10,122 nucleotides of DNA from an uncultured Alphaproteobacteria bacterium (GCA_944390185.1 CALXPA010000026.1:1-10122), one strand, 5' to 3'. Shown: positions 1 to 5,541, counted from the first letter of the stretch. Notes: a model not told the origin generated them from the sequence alone. A program made the numbers and translations.

Positions 1-45
1 CGCACCAGCGACTTGCGCCCCGTGATGGGCGTAATTATTTTGTGA
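1..45 (+). CDS. Possible C-terminal end of an upstream gene (partial)
   Basis: Reading from base 1 in frame 1 gives 14 residues ending DLRPVMGVIIL and a TGA at 43-45, which looks protein-like. A second frame is also open, to a TAG at about 64, so the reading frame cannot be decided from this fragment. I do not recognise the product. The sequence to the left of the window would settle it. Confidence 0.25.
   Translation, partial: RTSDLRPVMGVIIL
16..40 (+). terminator. Weak candidate terminator hairpin
   Basis: CGCCC at 16-20 pairs with GGGCG at 27-31 around a 6-base loop, followed by an A/T-rich stretch with only a short T run (37-40). It may end transcription of an upstream gene before the gdhA promoter. 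The stem is only 5 bp and it may instead lie inside coding sequence. Confidence 0.25.
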
Positions 46-74
46 TTGATTTTTTCTTGTTTTAGACCTAGGAT
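46..74 (+). promoter_or_regulatory. Sigma70-type promoter for glutamate dehydrogenase
   Basis: A -35 box TTGATT (46-51) and a -10 box TAGGAT (69-74) are separated by 17 bases; each matches 4 of 6 consensus positions. The predicted start near 81 leaves a leader of about 29 nt that carries the strong ribosome binding site AAGGGGG at 95-101. Confidence 0.5.
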
Positions 75-109
75 TCGTTTGCCTTAAAATAACTAAGGGG
101 GTTTAAATT

Positions 110-1363
110 ATGGCAAATGAAAATATGAATCCGTTAATCGGCGCCCAGCAACGGGTCAAGGTTGCATGTGAAAAATTGGGTATGCCGGCGGATGTCTATG
201 AAATTTTAAAATATCCACAACGTATCGTAGAAGTGTCAATTCCTGTCAAAATGGACGATGGTTCTGTGCGGACATTTACGGGATTTCGGGCCCAGCATAA
301 TACCGCCATTGGACCGTCCAAGGGTGGTGTGCGCTTTCATCCGAACGTGACCCGGGACGAGGTCGCGGCCCTGTCCATTTGGATGACATTCAAATGTTCT
401 GTAACAGGTATCCCGTATGGCGGCGGCAAAGGTGGCATCATTGTTGATCCCAAAGAATTGTCTGTTGGCGAACTGGAACGCCTGTGCCGTGGCTATGTCG
501 ATGCGATTTATCCGATTTTGGGTGAAAAGCGCGACGTGCCTGCGCCTGATGTTAACACCAATGGTCAAATTATGGCATGGATGATTGATGAATATATCAA
601 GCTGTCTGGTGAATCTTCGTTCGGTACGTTCACTGGCAAGCCGGTTGAATTGGCCGGATCCAAGGGACGTAATGCCGCAACTGGGTTGGGGATTTCTATT
701 ATCATGTCCCAGGCGCTGGAAAAACAAGGCAAAAATATGCGTGGTGCACGTATTGCCATCCAGGGGTTTGGTAACGTCGGCAGCTTTACCGCAAAATGCA
801 GCCATGACATGGGTGCAAAAATTGTGTCAATTGCCGAATGGAATACCACGCTGTACAATGAAAACGGCATCGATGTCGATGCGTTGATGAAATTCAAGGC
901 AGACAATAAAGGCAGCATCAAGGGATTCCCAGGGGCGTCGGAAATCAGTATCGAACAGTTCTGGGGATTGGATGTTGATGTATTGTCACCGTGCGCGATG
1001 GAAAACACAATTAACAAAGATACGGCGCCGTTAATCAAAACAAAGCTGGTGGTCGAAGGTGCGAATGGCCCAACAACATTAGAGGGCGAAGAAATACTGT
1101 TGGCCAACGGCGTAACCGTCGTTCCGGATATTTTGGCGAATGCCGGCGGTGTGACGGTTTCTTACTTTGAATGGGTCCAGAATCGCTATGGCTATTACTG
1201 GGGCGAACAAGAGGTTTTGGACAAAGAAGAAATCGCAATGAAGGATGCCTTTGATGCGATTTATAAAATCAAAGAAGAATATAACGTATCCATGCGCGAG
1301 GCAGCATATATGCATTCTATCAAGCGTGTTGCCGCCGCCATGAAATTGCGTGGCTGGTATTAA
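110..1363 (+). CDS. gdhA: Glutamate dehydrogenase (Glu/Leu/Phe/Val dehydrogenase family)
   Basis: Cytoplasmic enzyme interconverting glutamate and 2-oxoglutarate plus ammonia with a nicotinamide cofactor. At 417 residues it matches the small hexameric class. The N-terminal substrate domain carries KGGVRFHP (Lys71), Lys95 in WMTFK, and PYGGGKGG with the catalytic lysine at 107. APDVNTNG places the catalytic aspartate at 147. The Rossmann domain begins with GFGNVG at 219-224. The strand-2 end reads IAEWN, with Glu243 where an acidic residue favours NAD over NADP, so an NAD-linked catabolic role is likely (inference). The start is set by AAGGGGG eight bases upstream of ATG 110. The gene has its own promoter and a perfect terminator just after its stop, so it is probably monocistronic. 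The family assignment is secure; cofactor choice is not, and the gdhA symbol is used generically. Confidence 0.95.
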   Translation: MANENMNPLIGAQQRVKVACEKLGMPADVYEILKYPQRIVEVSIPVKMDDGSVRTFTGFRAQHNTAIGPSKGGVRFHPNVTRDEVAALSIWMTFKCSVTGIPYGGGKGGIIVDPKELSVGELERLCRGYVDAIYPILGEKRDVPAPDVNTNGQIMAWMIDEYIKLSGESSFGTFTGKPVELAGSKGRNAATGLGISIIMSQALEKQGKNMRGARIAIQGFGNVGSFTAKCSHDMGAKIVSIAEWNTTLYNENGIDVDALMKFKADNKGSIKGFPGASEISIEQFWGLDVDVLSPCAMENTINKDTAPLIKTKLVVEGANGPTTLEGEEILLANGVTVVPDILANAGGVTVSYFEWVQNRYGYYWGEQEVLDKEEIAMKDAFDAIYKIKEEYNVSMREAAYMHSIKRVAAAMKLRGWY

Positions 1364-1380
1364 TTATTGTCACGTGAACG

Positions 1381-1410
1381 TAAAAAATCCCCGAATCCGG
1401 GGATTTTTTA
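1381..1410. terminator. Symmetric bidirectional terminator
   Basis: A perfect 13-bp inverted repeat (1381-1393 with 1398-1410) closes a 4-base AATC loop. The G/C core CCCCG/CGGGG is flanked by an A tract on the left and a T tract on the right, so the same hairpin ends in a U run on either strand. It lies 17 bases after the gdhA stop and 12 bases from the stop of the convergent lipoprotein gene, and should serve both. Confidence 0.93.
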
Positions 1411-1422
1411 CAGTTGCGATTA

Positions 1423-1839
1423 TTATTCAGAACACAGTTCAACAGCGTAAAATTCGTTGTTGGCAATGTCTGCGGCGGTTCCACAGAACAGACGGAAATT
1501 GCACTTGTTTTCCGGCGTGCCCATTTGTTGCATCGTGTTTTGTGGAATAATGTTCAACATGCACTGGCCGTCAGTAATGCTGTCTGTTGGGATTTCTGCA
1601 GACAAAAATGTTACGGTCTTGGCCTTGGCACCAATGTTTTTTACTGCGTCGGTGGCGACAATTGGGATTATATAATCACCATTTTGTCCCAGTGCGATGA
1701 TCGTTGTTCCGATACCTTGGGACATGCTGGTCTGGATTTCTGTTTCGATTGTCTGAAAGTCTGCAGGTGTTGGCATGTCGTCGCCGCCACAGGCCGCCAG
1801 TGATGCTGCAACCAATGCAAGCAGTGATAATTTTTTCAT
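1423..1839 (-). CDS. Small lipoprotein of unknown function
   Basis: A 138-residue predicted lipoprotein. It has a basic start MKKLS, a hydrophobic stretch, and the lipobox L-A-A-C with the lipidated cysteine at 17, followed by GGDD. There is no Asp at position +2, so outer-membrane sorting is expected (rule known from enterobacteria; inference here). The mature part has no motif I recognise. Its second half carries four cysteines (93, 113, 119, 136) that could form two disulfides in the periplasm. The start is supported by AGGAG about 9 bases upstream and an extended -10 promoter just beyond. The gene stands alone, convergent with gdhA and divergent from rpsP. The lipoprotein class is firm; the function is unknown. 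Confidence 0.85.
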   Translation of the reverse strand: MKKLSLLALVAASLAACGGDDMPTPADFQTIETEIQTSMSQGIGTTIIALGQNGDYIIPIVATDAVKNIGAKAKTVTFLSAEIPTDSITDGQCMLNIIPQNTMQQMGTPENKCNFRLFCGTAADIANNEFYAVELCSE

Positions 1840-1873
1840 ATATTATTCTCCTTTTTTGTTTCTGTGCGTGCGT

Positions 1874-1882
1874 ATTATACCA
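1874..1882 (-). promoter_or_regulatory. Extended -10 promoter of the lipoprotein gene
   Basis: On the minus strand the sequence reads TGGTATAAT: a perfect -10 hexamer (complement of 1874-1879) with the extended TG dinucleotide. No good -35 box sits 17 bases upstream, as expected for extended -10 promoters. The predicted start near 1867 gives a leader of about 28 nt containing AGGAG. A second TATAAT lies at the complement of 1901-1906 but lacks the TG extension. Confidence 0.6.
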
Positions 1883-1912
1883 GTAACGAATGAAAAATAC
1901 ATTATAAAACGG

Positions 1913-1941
1913 TTGACTTTTTCTGTTTTTTAGTACACAAT
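1913..1941 (+). promoter_or_regulatory. Promoter of the rpsP-rimM-trmD-rplS operon
   Basis: A -35 box TTGACT (1913-1918) is followed after 17 bases by CACAAT (1936-1941), or after 15 by TACACA. The -35 box is identical to that of the promoter at 4449. Transcription should start near 1946-1948, giving a leader of about 130 nt before rpsP. Confidence 0.55.
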
Positions 1942-1947
1942 ACCCAC

Positions 1948-2075
1948 GCAAATCCCAAAGATTGCCATTACAATCTGTCCAGATGCGGTATGCATTGGAA
2001 CACCATCCGATAAGTGTTATCCTTGGTGCGGCGTTTCTTTGTGGGTAAACAGTTTGAATAAAAAGGAGCAAAATT
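1948..2075 (+). promoter_or_regulatory. Structured 5' leader of rpsP (candidate regulatory RNA)
   Basis: Three hairpins follow one another. H1 is AGATTG/CAATCT (1959-1964 with 1971-1976, 6-base loop). H2 is TCCA-G-ATGC/GCATTGGA (1978-1986 with 1992-1999, one bulged G, 5-base loop). H3 is CACCA/TGGTG (2001-2005 with 2024-2028) with an inner GATAA/TTATC stem (2009-2013 with 2017-2021) and a 3-base loop. GCAAA at 1948-1952 could also pair with TTTGT at 2038-2042 and close the three into one domain. The last 30 bases are unstructured and carry AGGAG at 2064-2068. No open reading frame occupies the leader. Leaders that bind a ribosomal protein and control its operon are well known, but I know of none described for S16 in this group, so this is inference. 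Confidence 0.5.
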
Positions 2076-2534
2076 ATGGCAACTGTTATCAGATTGGCGC
2101 GTTTTGGTGCGAAAAAGCGTCCGTATTATCATATCGTGGTTACAGATTCACGTAATGCACGTAATTCTGGCAATGTCTTGGCGACAGTCGGCAAATATGA
2201 CCCGATGCTGGCGCGCGATAATGAAAAGCGTGTCGTTTTGAAAATTGATGAAATCAAATCATGGCTGGCCAAAGGTGCCAAACCATCAGATCGTGTTTAT
2301 CGTTTCTTGGCAAATGCTGGATTGGTCGCGGCGCGCGTGGTGCCAAACCAGACGAAAAAACATTTGCAGTCTGAAAAGACACAAATGAAAATCAAAGATA
2401 AACAGGAAAAGCTGGCAAAAATAGCCGAAGAACAGGCCGCAGCAGAAGCTGCCGCCAAGGCCGCGGCCGAAGCGCCAGCGGCACCAGCCGAAGAAGCGCC
2501 AGCCACAGAAGACACGGCGCCGGTTGCAGAATAA
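2076..2534 (+). CDS. rpsP: 30S ribosomal protein S16
   Basis: Small-subunit protein that binds 16S rRNA and helps 30S assembly. The first 85 or so residues are the conserved S16 domain: the start MATVIRLARFGAKKRPYYHI, then VVTDSRNARNSG, GKYDP, and the region ending VYRFLANAGL. The total is 152 residues against the usual 80-90. The excess is a tail that starts charged (Lys/Glu/Gln-rich, likely helical) and ends as an Ala/Glu/Pro stretch from about residue 110. Such tails are common in alphaproteobacterial S16 and are probably disordered. The start is supported by AGGAG seven bases upstream. It heads the operon rpsP-rimM-ORF-trmD-rplS behind a structured leader. Confidence 0.97.
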   Translation: MATVIRLARFGAKKRPYYHIVVTDSRNARNSGNVLATVGKYDPMLARDNEKRVVLKIDEIKSWLAKGAKPSDRVYRFLANAGLVAARVVPNQTKKHLQSEKTQMKIKDKQEKLAKIAEEQAAAEAAAKAAAEAPAAPAEEAPATEDTAPVAE

Positions 2535-2548
2535 TTTTGCATACAGGA

Positions 2549-2575
2549 ATGGTCCGAATTTTTTATTCGGACCAT
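2549..2575 (+). other. Strong intercistronic hairpin between rpsP and rimM
   Basis: A perfect 11-bp stem (2549-2559 with 2565-2575) with a loop of five T. No T run follows, so it is unlikely to be an intrinsic terminator. Its 3' arm ends 7 bases before the preferred rimM start at 2583 and covers the alternative ATG at 2574. It could protect the 3' end of a processed rpsP message and limit rimM translation. In E. coli the trmD operon makes far more S16 and L19 than RimM and TrmD, which fits such a role (inference). Confidence 0.85.
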
Positions 2576-2582
2576 GTTAATA

Positions 2583-3047
2583 ATGTCAGATAGAAAACAA
2601 ATCTTGGTCGGGAAAATAGTTGCCCCCCAGGGAATTCGGGGCGAAGTGCGTGTGCAAACATACACCGCTGGGGCGACTGATTTGCGTGATCTGCCTGTGC
2701 ACAGTCTGTGCTTCGCAGATGGTGCATTTCATTTTGTGCGTGTGCTGCCCCACTCTACCGTTATTATTGCGCGTATTGATGGGGTTGAAAATCGCAATGA
2801 TGCCGAATTATTGCGCGGCACGGATTTGTTTATTTATCGTGACGAATTGCCCGCACTGGGTGATGGCGAATATTATCAGGCCGATTTAATCGGGCTGAAT
2901 GTCGTGCGTGATGGTATCATGATTGGTCTGGTAACCGATGTACAAAATTATGGCGGCGGGGATATTCTGGAACTGGACAACGGGGAAATGGTCGCCTTGC
3001 GTGGGGCAGATGTAAATATCAAAGAAAAAACAATTGTGGTTAAGTAG
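2583..3047 (+). CDS. rimM: Ribosome maturation factor RimM
   Basis: RimM binds S19 and helps the 30S head mature. The N-terminal beta-barrel shows ILVGKIVAPQGIRGEVRV (residues 7-24), the family signature. The ALL.G..L.I-type segment follows (AELLRGTDLFIYRDELP, 74-90). The PRC barrel begins EYYQADLIGL (96-105) with IGLVTDVQNYGGGDILEL. At 154 residues it is a little short, mostly at the C-terminal end. I prefer ATG 2583 over the in-frame ATG 2574 because MSDRKQILVGK fits homologues and 2574 lies inside the hairpin. Neither start has a clear Shine-Dalgarno site, which suggests low translation. It follows rpsP and precedes a small ORF by 2 bases. Confidence 0.93.
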   Translation: MSDRKQILVGKIVAPQGIRGEVRVQTYTAGATDLRDLPVHSLCFADGAFHFVRVLPHSTVIIARIDGVENRNDAELLRGTDLFIYRDELPALGDGEYYQADLIGLNVVRDGIMIGLVTDVQNYGGGDILELDNGEMVALRGADVNIKEKTIVVK

Positions 3048-3049
3048 AA

Positions 3050-3280
3050 ATGAAAACGTTCTATGTAGAAGGTCATAAATTATTCCGGGTCGAATGTGAC
3101 CAGGCAACATTGTCGTGCCCAGTAATCAAATTTGCCCAAGGTACGTGCATCGAATGGATGGAAAGCCCAGATCATGCATCGGTGAACGTGTCCAGTTTGA
3201 TTGAATATACGGGGCATGTTCAGGCATTGCGTGAACGCGTCCTGGAAATATGTGCGCATTGCGGTGAAAACACCAGATAG
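3050..3280 (+). CDS. Unrecognised 76-residue protein between rimM and trmD
   Basis: I do not recognise this protein. It starts 2 bases after the rimM stop and ends 9 bases before trmD, so it is almost certainly translated as part of the operon. The product is soluble-looking with no signal peptide or membrane segment. It has five cysteines (16, 23, 33, 68, 71), the last two as a CAHC (CxxC) motif near the C-terminus that could bind a metal, though a lone CxxC is weak evidence. There is no clear Shine-Dalgarno site; translation is probably coupled to rimM. In well-studied trmD operons rimM is followed directly by trmD, so an ORF here is unusual. A function in ribosome or tRNA biology would be a guess from location only. 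Confidence 0.72.
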   Translation: MKTFYVEGHKLFRVECDQATLSCPVIKFAQGTCIEWMESPDHASVNVSSLIEYTGHVQALRERVLEICAHCGENTR

Positions 3281-3289
3281 CAAGAGTGT

Positions 3290-3973
3290 ATGATGCACTT
3301 TAATATACTGACTATTTTCCCAGATATGTTTCCCGGCACGTTGGGTGGCGGGGTTGTTGGACGTGCACTGGAACGTGGAATATGGTCGTATGATGTTATT
3401 AATATTCGTGACTTTGCACATGACAACTATGGCAGTGTCGATGACGAACAATTCGGCGGTGGCGTGGGGCAAGTTATGCGTCCAGACGTATTGGGCGACG
3501 CACTGGATTCCATAGAAAATCGTGGAAAAATTATATATTTTTCGCCACGTGGACCGCAACTGACCCAACGGATGGTGCGTGATTTTTCGGGGTCGGCAGA
3601 TGGCGTGTATACTTTGCTGTGTGGCCGATACGAAGGAATCGATCAACGGATTATTGATGAATATGATATAATGGAATTATCGATTGGCGATTATATACTG
3701 TCGGGCGGTGAAATTGCCGCACAAGTTTTTATTGACAGCGTGGTTCGCGTGATGGATAATGTCCTGGGCGGTGGCGCAGATGCCACGCGTAACGAAAGTT
3801 TTGAAATCGGCGGGTTGGAATGGCCGTTATATACCCGTCCGTCGGCATGGCGTGGACGTAATGTCCCAGAAGTCCTGCTGTCTGGTCACCACGGCAATAT
3901 AGAACGGTGGCGGAAACAACAATCGGACGAAATAACAAAGCAACGTCGTCCGGATTTAATAAAGGAAAAGTAA
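3290..3973 (+). CDS. trmD: tRNA (guanine-N1)-methyltransferase TrmD
   Basis: Uses S-adenosylmethionine to make m1G at position 37 of tRNAs with G36, preventing +1 frameshifts. It is a SPOUT trefoil-knot enzyme acting as a dimer. Visible family segments are the start FNILTIFPDMFPG, VDDEQFGGGVGQVM (50-63), SPRGPQLTQ (85-93), LLCGRYEGIDQR (109-120) and SIGDYILSGGE (131-141) of the knot, then YTRPSAWRGRNVPEVLLSGHH. Its 227 residues fall in the usual range. The residue that I align with the catalytic Asp169 of the Haemophilus enzyme is Glu169 here (NESF). There are two adjacent ATG codons, 3290 and 3293; the AAGAG at 3282-3286 is better spaced for 3293. rplS follows after 2 bases. Confidence 0.96.
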   Translation: MMHFNILTIFPDMFPGTLGGGVVGRALERGIWSYDVINIRDFAHDNYGSVDDEQFGGGVGQVMRPDVLGDALDSIENRGKIIYFSPRGPQLTQRMVRDFSGSADGVYTLLCGRYEGIDQRIIDEYDIMELSIGDYILSGGEIAAQVFIDSVVRVMDNVLGGGADATRNESFEIGGLEWPLYTRPSAWRGRNVPEVLLSGHHGNIERWRKQQSDEITKQRRPDLIKEK

Positions 3974-3975
3974 AA

Positions 3976-4380
3976 ATGAGCATTATTAAAAAAATCGAAG
4001 CGGCCCAGGTTGAAAAACTGCGTGGCGATAAAAAAATCCCTGCGTTCAAGGCGGGCGATACGGTAAAGGTTCACGTAAAAATTAAAGATGGTGATAAATT
4101 CCGTATCCAGGTGTTCGAAGGTGTTGTTATCGCACGTGATGGGGGCACTGGGAACAATGCATCATTCACTGTTCGTCGCGAATCGTATGGCGTCGGTGTT
4201 GAACGTAAATTCCCATTGTACAGCCCGGCAATTGAAAAAATTGAAAAGGTTCGTACCGGTCGTGTGCGTCGTGCAAAGTTGTTCTTTTTGCGTGGTTTGT
4301 CTGGCAAAAAGGCGCGTATCGTCGAAGATTTGTCGGCCGCGTCCGCAGAAAAAGCCGCCAAGGCCAACGACCAAGAATAA
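3976..4380 (+). CDS. rplS: 50S ribosomal protein L19
   Basis: Large-subunit protein near the 30S-50S interface. The 134 residues show the typical start (IIKKIEAAQ), the core GDTVKVHVKI, FEGVVIARDGGTGNNASFTVRRES, the segment ERKFPLYSPAIEKIEKVR, and RRAKLFFLRGLSGKKARI. After the family core a short Ala/Lys/Glu tail of about 20 residues follows. The start at 3976 is chosen because homologues begin MSIIKK-like and AAAGGA stands at 3961-3966. The in-frame ATG at 3907 would add 23 residues that lie wholly inside trmD. It starts 2 bases after the trmD stop, is the last gene of the operon, and is followed by a hairpin and a strong terminator. Confidence 0.97.
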   Translation: MSIIKKIEAAQVEKLRGDKKIPAFKAGDTVKVHVKIKDGDKFRIQVFEGVVIARDGGTGNNASFTVRRESYGVGVERKFPLYSPAIEKIEKVRTGRVRRAKLFFLRGLSGKKARIVEDLSAASAEKAAKANDQE

Positions 4381-4400
4381 TTCGTATTCGTTTACGAATT
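4379..4400 (+). other. Hairpin overlapping the rplS stop codon
   Basis: AATTCGTA (4379-4386) pairs with TACGAATT (4393-4400), 8 bp around a 6-base loop. It begins in the TAA stop of rplS and is followed 11 bases later by the terminator. It is A/T-rich and has no T run, so it is not itself a terminator. It may slow 3' exonuclease decay of the rplS message. Confidence 0.5.
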
Positions 4401-4410
4401 GTGACACCCG

Positions 4411-4442
4411 CAAAGCCCCGCAGATGCAGGGCTTTGTTTTTT
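4411..4442 (+). terminator. Intrinsic terminator of the rpsP-rplS operon
   Basis: CAAAGCCC (4411-4418) pairs perfectly with GGGCTTTG (4429-4436), and six T follow at 4437-4442. It lies 30 bases after the rplS stop and just before the next promoter. Confidence 0.93.
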
Positions 4443-4448
4443 AATAAT

Positions 4449-4477
4449 TTGACTTTATTGGCGCATAACAGTATTAT
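4449..4477 (+). promoter_or_regulatory. Strong sigma70-type promoter of the DUF2155-tsaD operon
   Basis: TTGACT (4449-4454), 17-base spacer, TATTAT (4472-4477): 5/6 matches at both boxes. The predicted start is near 4484, only about 2 bases before the ATG at 4486, so the transcript should be leaderless or nearly so. Confidence 0.75.
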
Positions 4478-4485
4478 TGACGGGT

Positions 4486-4845
4486 ATGACAAAAAAATTG
4501 ATGTGTTTTATCGGGGCGGTTTGTATGGCGTGTACAATGTCTGGGGTGGCACATGCGTATATTAATCGGGAAAATGCGACCTTGCGCATAATGAACAAGG
4601 CCGCGGGCAAGGTTTATACAATTGATGTCCCTGTTAACCAAGAAACACAATTTGAAAAATTGCATATCTTGGTGCGGGCGTGTCTGCAAACGGACCCGTT
4701 TGATGCAGAAAATTTCTTTGCATTTACAGAAATATCTAAATCAGATGAAAATAAAATTTTCAGTAATTGGTTGAATGCGAACGAGCCTGGCGACAATCCT
4801 GTACAAAATGCAGATTACGACGTTTGGTTGGTGCATTGCCAGTAA
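4486..4845 (+). CDS. Secreted DUF2155 family protein
   Basis: A 119-residue exported protein. It has a signal peptide (MTKKLMCFIG, hydrophobic core, AHA at 22-24 before the likely cut) and then one DUF2155 domain. Family features are LRIMNKAAGKVYTIDVPV (33-50), the F..L.I.VRAC segment with Cys66, and the C-terminal YDVWLVHC with Cys118; the two cysteines probably form a disulfide. DUF2155 is to my knowledge largely confined to Alphaproteobacteria and its function is unknown. The match is from memory of the family pattern. The start at 4486 is chosen because the in-frame TTG at 4477 lies in the -10 box. There is no Shine-Dalgarno site, consistent with a leaderless message. It heads a five-gene run ending in tsaD. 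Confidence 0.85.
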   Translation: MTKKLMCFIGAVCMACTMSGVAHAYINRENATLRIMNKAAGKVYTIDVPVNQETQFEKLHILVRACLQTDPFDAENFFAFTEISKSDENKIFSNWLNANEPGDNPVQNADYDVWLVHCQ

Positions 4846-4867
4846 ACGTATGTGCGGGGTGATAAAA

Positions 4868-5230
4868 ATGCCATTAATTGTTAAAAATTTGATCGGGTTC
4901 GTATTGGGCAATGATGCCGTGTGTTATGTTCCTGGGGATGCGTGGGCGTCAGATGCGCGACCTGTGGATATTTATACCAGTTTGCATATGGCGCGGCGGG
5001 TGCTGGCCAATATGTCGGAACCAGATGAAAATTCAGATAATGCACCTGGTGTAAATTGCGTTTGGCGGGTGCATGCGTCGTGTTTATACGTTGACTATGC
5101 ACGTCCGGGTATACTTCATACGTCCCAGGCCCAGTCTCTTATTGTTGACGGGATTGTGTGTCGCAATACGCCCCGTCGGAAATCATGTGTGTTACAGCAC
5201 GTCAAAAACCAATCGGAAAAACAAAGATGA
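4868..5230 (+). CDS. Unrecognised 120-residue protein
   Basis: I do not recognise this protein. From ATG 4868 it has 120 residues with five cysteines (19, 64, 72, 98, 107), no convincing signal peptide (the first 14 residues are mildly hydrophobic) and a basic C-terminus (KNQSEKQR). The start at 4868 has GGGGTGA at 4856-4862; ATG 4850, five bases after the DUF2155 stop, is an alternative adding six residues. A longer frame reaching back to 4775 would overlap the DUF2155 gene and is less likely. The stop TGA overlaps the ATG of the next gene (ATGA at 5227-5230), which indicates translational coupling and supports it as a real gene. There is no basis for a function. Confidence 0.68.
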   Translation: MPLIVKNLIGFVLGNDAVCYVPGDAWASDARPVDIYTSLHMARRVLANMSEPDENSDNAPGVNCVWRVHASCLYVDYARPGILHTSQAQSLIVDGIVCRNTPRRKSCVLQHVKNQSEKQR

Positions 5231-5532
5231 ATTTTGTAAAAAAATATTTAAAAACAATTATCGGTATCGCGGTACTGGTGCTGGCCATTGCGGTGTTCTT
5301 TTTTATGATGCGATCTGGGAATATTGAAAATGGCACACTGCGCAAGTGGCGCACGGCCGACCATGAACGCCGTATGGCGGCGGCCCAGATTTTGTCTGCA
5401 TCAGACGATAATCTGGATTTGTTAGTGCAGTGTGTTGATAAAATCGCCACATTGCCAGAATCTGGGGATATGATGGTGCGCGATGCGGTTACGCTGTGCA
5501 ACATGGGCATAATTATGAACAAAAACAATTAA
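5227..5532 (+). CDS. Small single-pass membrane protein, unrecognised
   Basis: 101 residues. A basic N-terminus (MNFVKKYLK) precedes one strong transmembrane helix at about 10-28, with no signal peptidase site. This predicts an N-in anchor with the remaining 70 residues in the periplasm. The exposed part is mostly helical-looking (WRTADHERRMAAAQILSA, then NLDLLVQCVDKIATL) with Cys69 and Cys91. I do not recognise the family. The start is fixed by the ATGA overlap with the preceding gene. The in-frame ATG at 5158 would put 23 residues inside the upstream gene and is rejected. The DUF1460 lipoprotein gene starts 9 bases later, so an envelope role shared with it is plausible (inference). Confidence 0.75.
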   Translation: MNFVKKYLKTIIGIAVLVLAIAVFFFMMRSGNIENGTLRKWRTADHERRMAAAQILSASDDNLDLLVQCVDKIATLPESGDMMVRDAVTLCNMGIIMNKNN

Positions 5533-5541
5533 AGACTGTAT

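Noticed and set aside
236..805. Long minus-strand ORFs within gdhA (236-805 and 565-1107) and similar antisense frames elsewhere
   Set aside because: They mirror the codon structure of the real genes and have no ribosome sites or recognisable domains.
1941..2047. A tRNA gene, suggested by the cloverleaf-like pairing and 7-bp closing stem
   Set aside because: It is too long, with no T-loop GGTTCGA-type motif, no D-loop pattern and no 7-base anticodon loop; the hairpins do not have tRNA arm sizes.
1676..2071. 131-residue minus-strand ORF spanning the rpsP promoter and leader
   Set aside because: It overlaps the lipoprotein gene start and the structured leader, has no plausible domain, and the lipoprotein frame with lipobox and AGGAG explains the strand.
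3907..3975. N-terminal extension of L19 from ATG 3907
   Set aside because: It lies inside trmD in another frame and L19 homologues begin at the MSIIKK-like position; AAAGGA precedes ATG 3976.
4088..4444. 118-residue + strand ORF overlapping rplS
   Set aside because: An out-of-frame shadow of rplS running into its terminator.
4477..4485. TTG start three codons before the DUF2155 ATG
   Set aside because: The TTG begins at the last base of the -10 box, upstream of the predicted transcription start.
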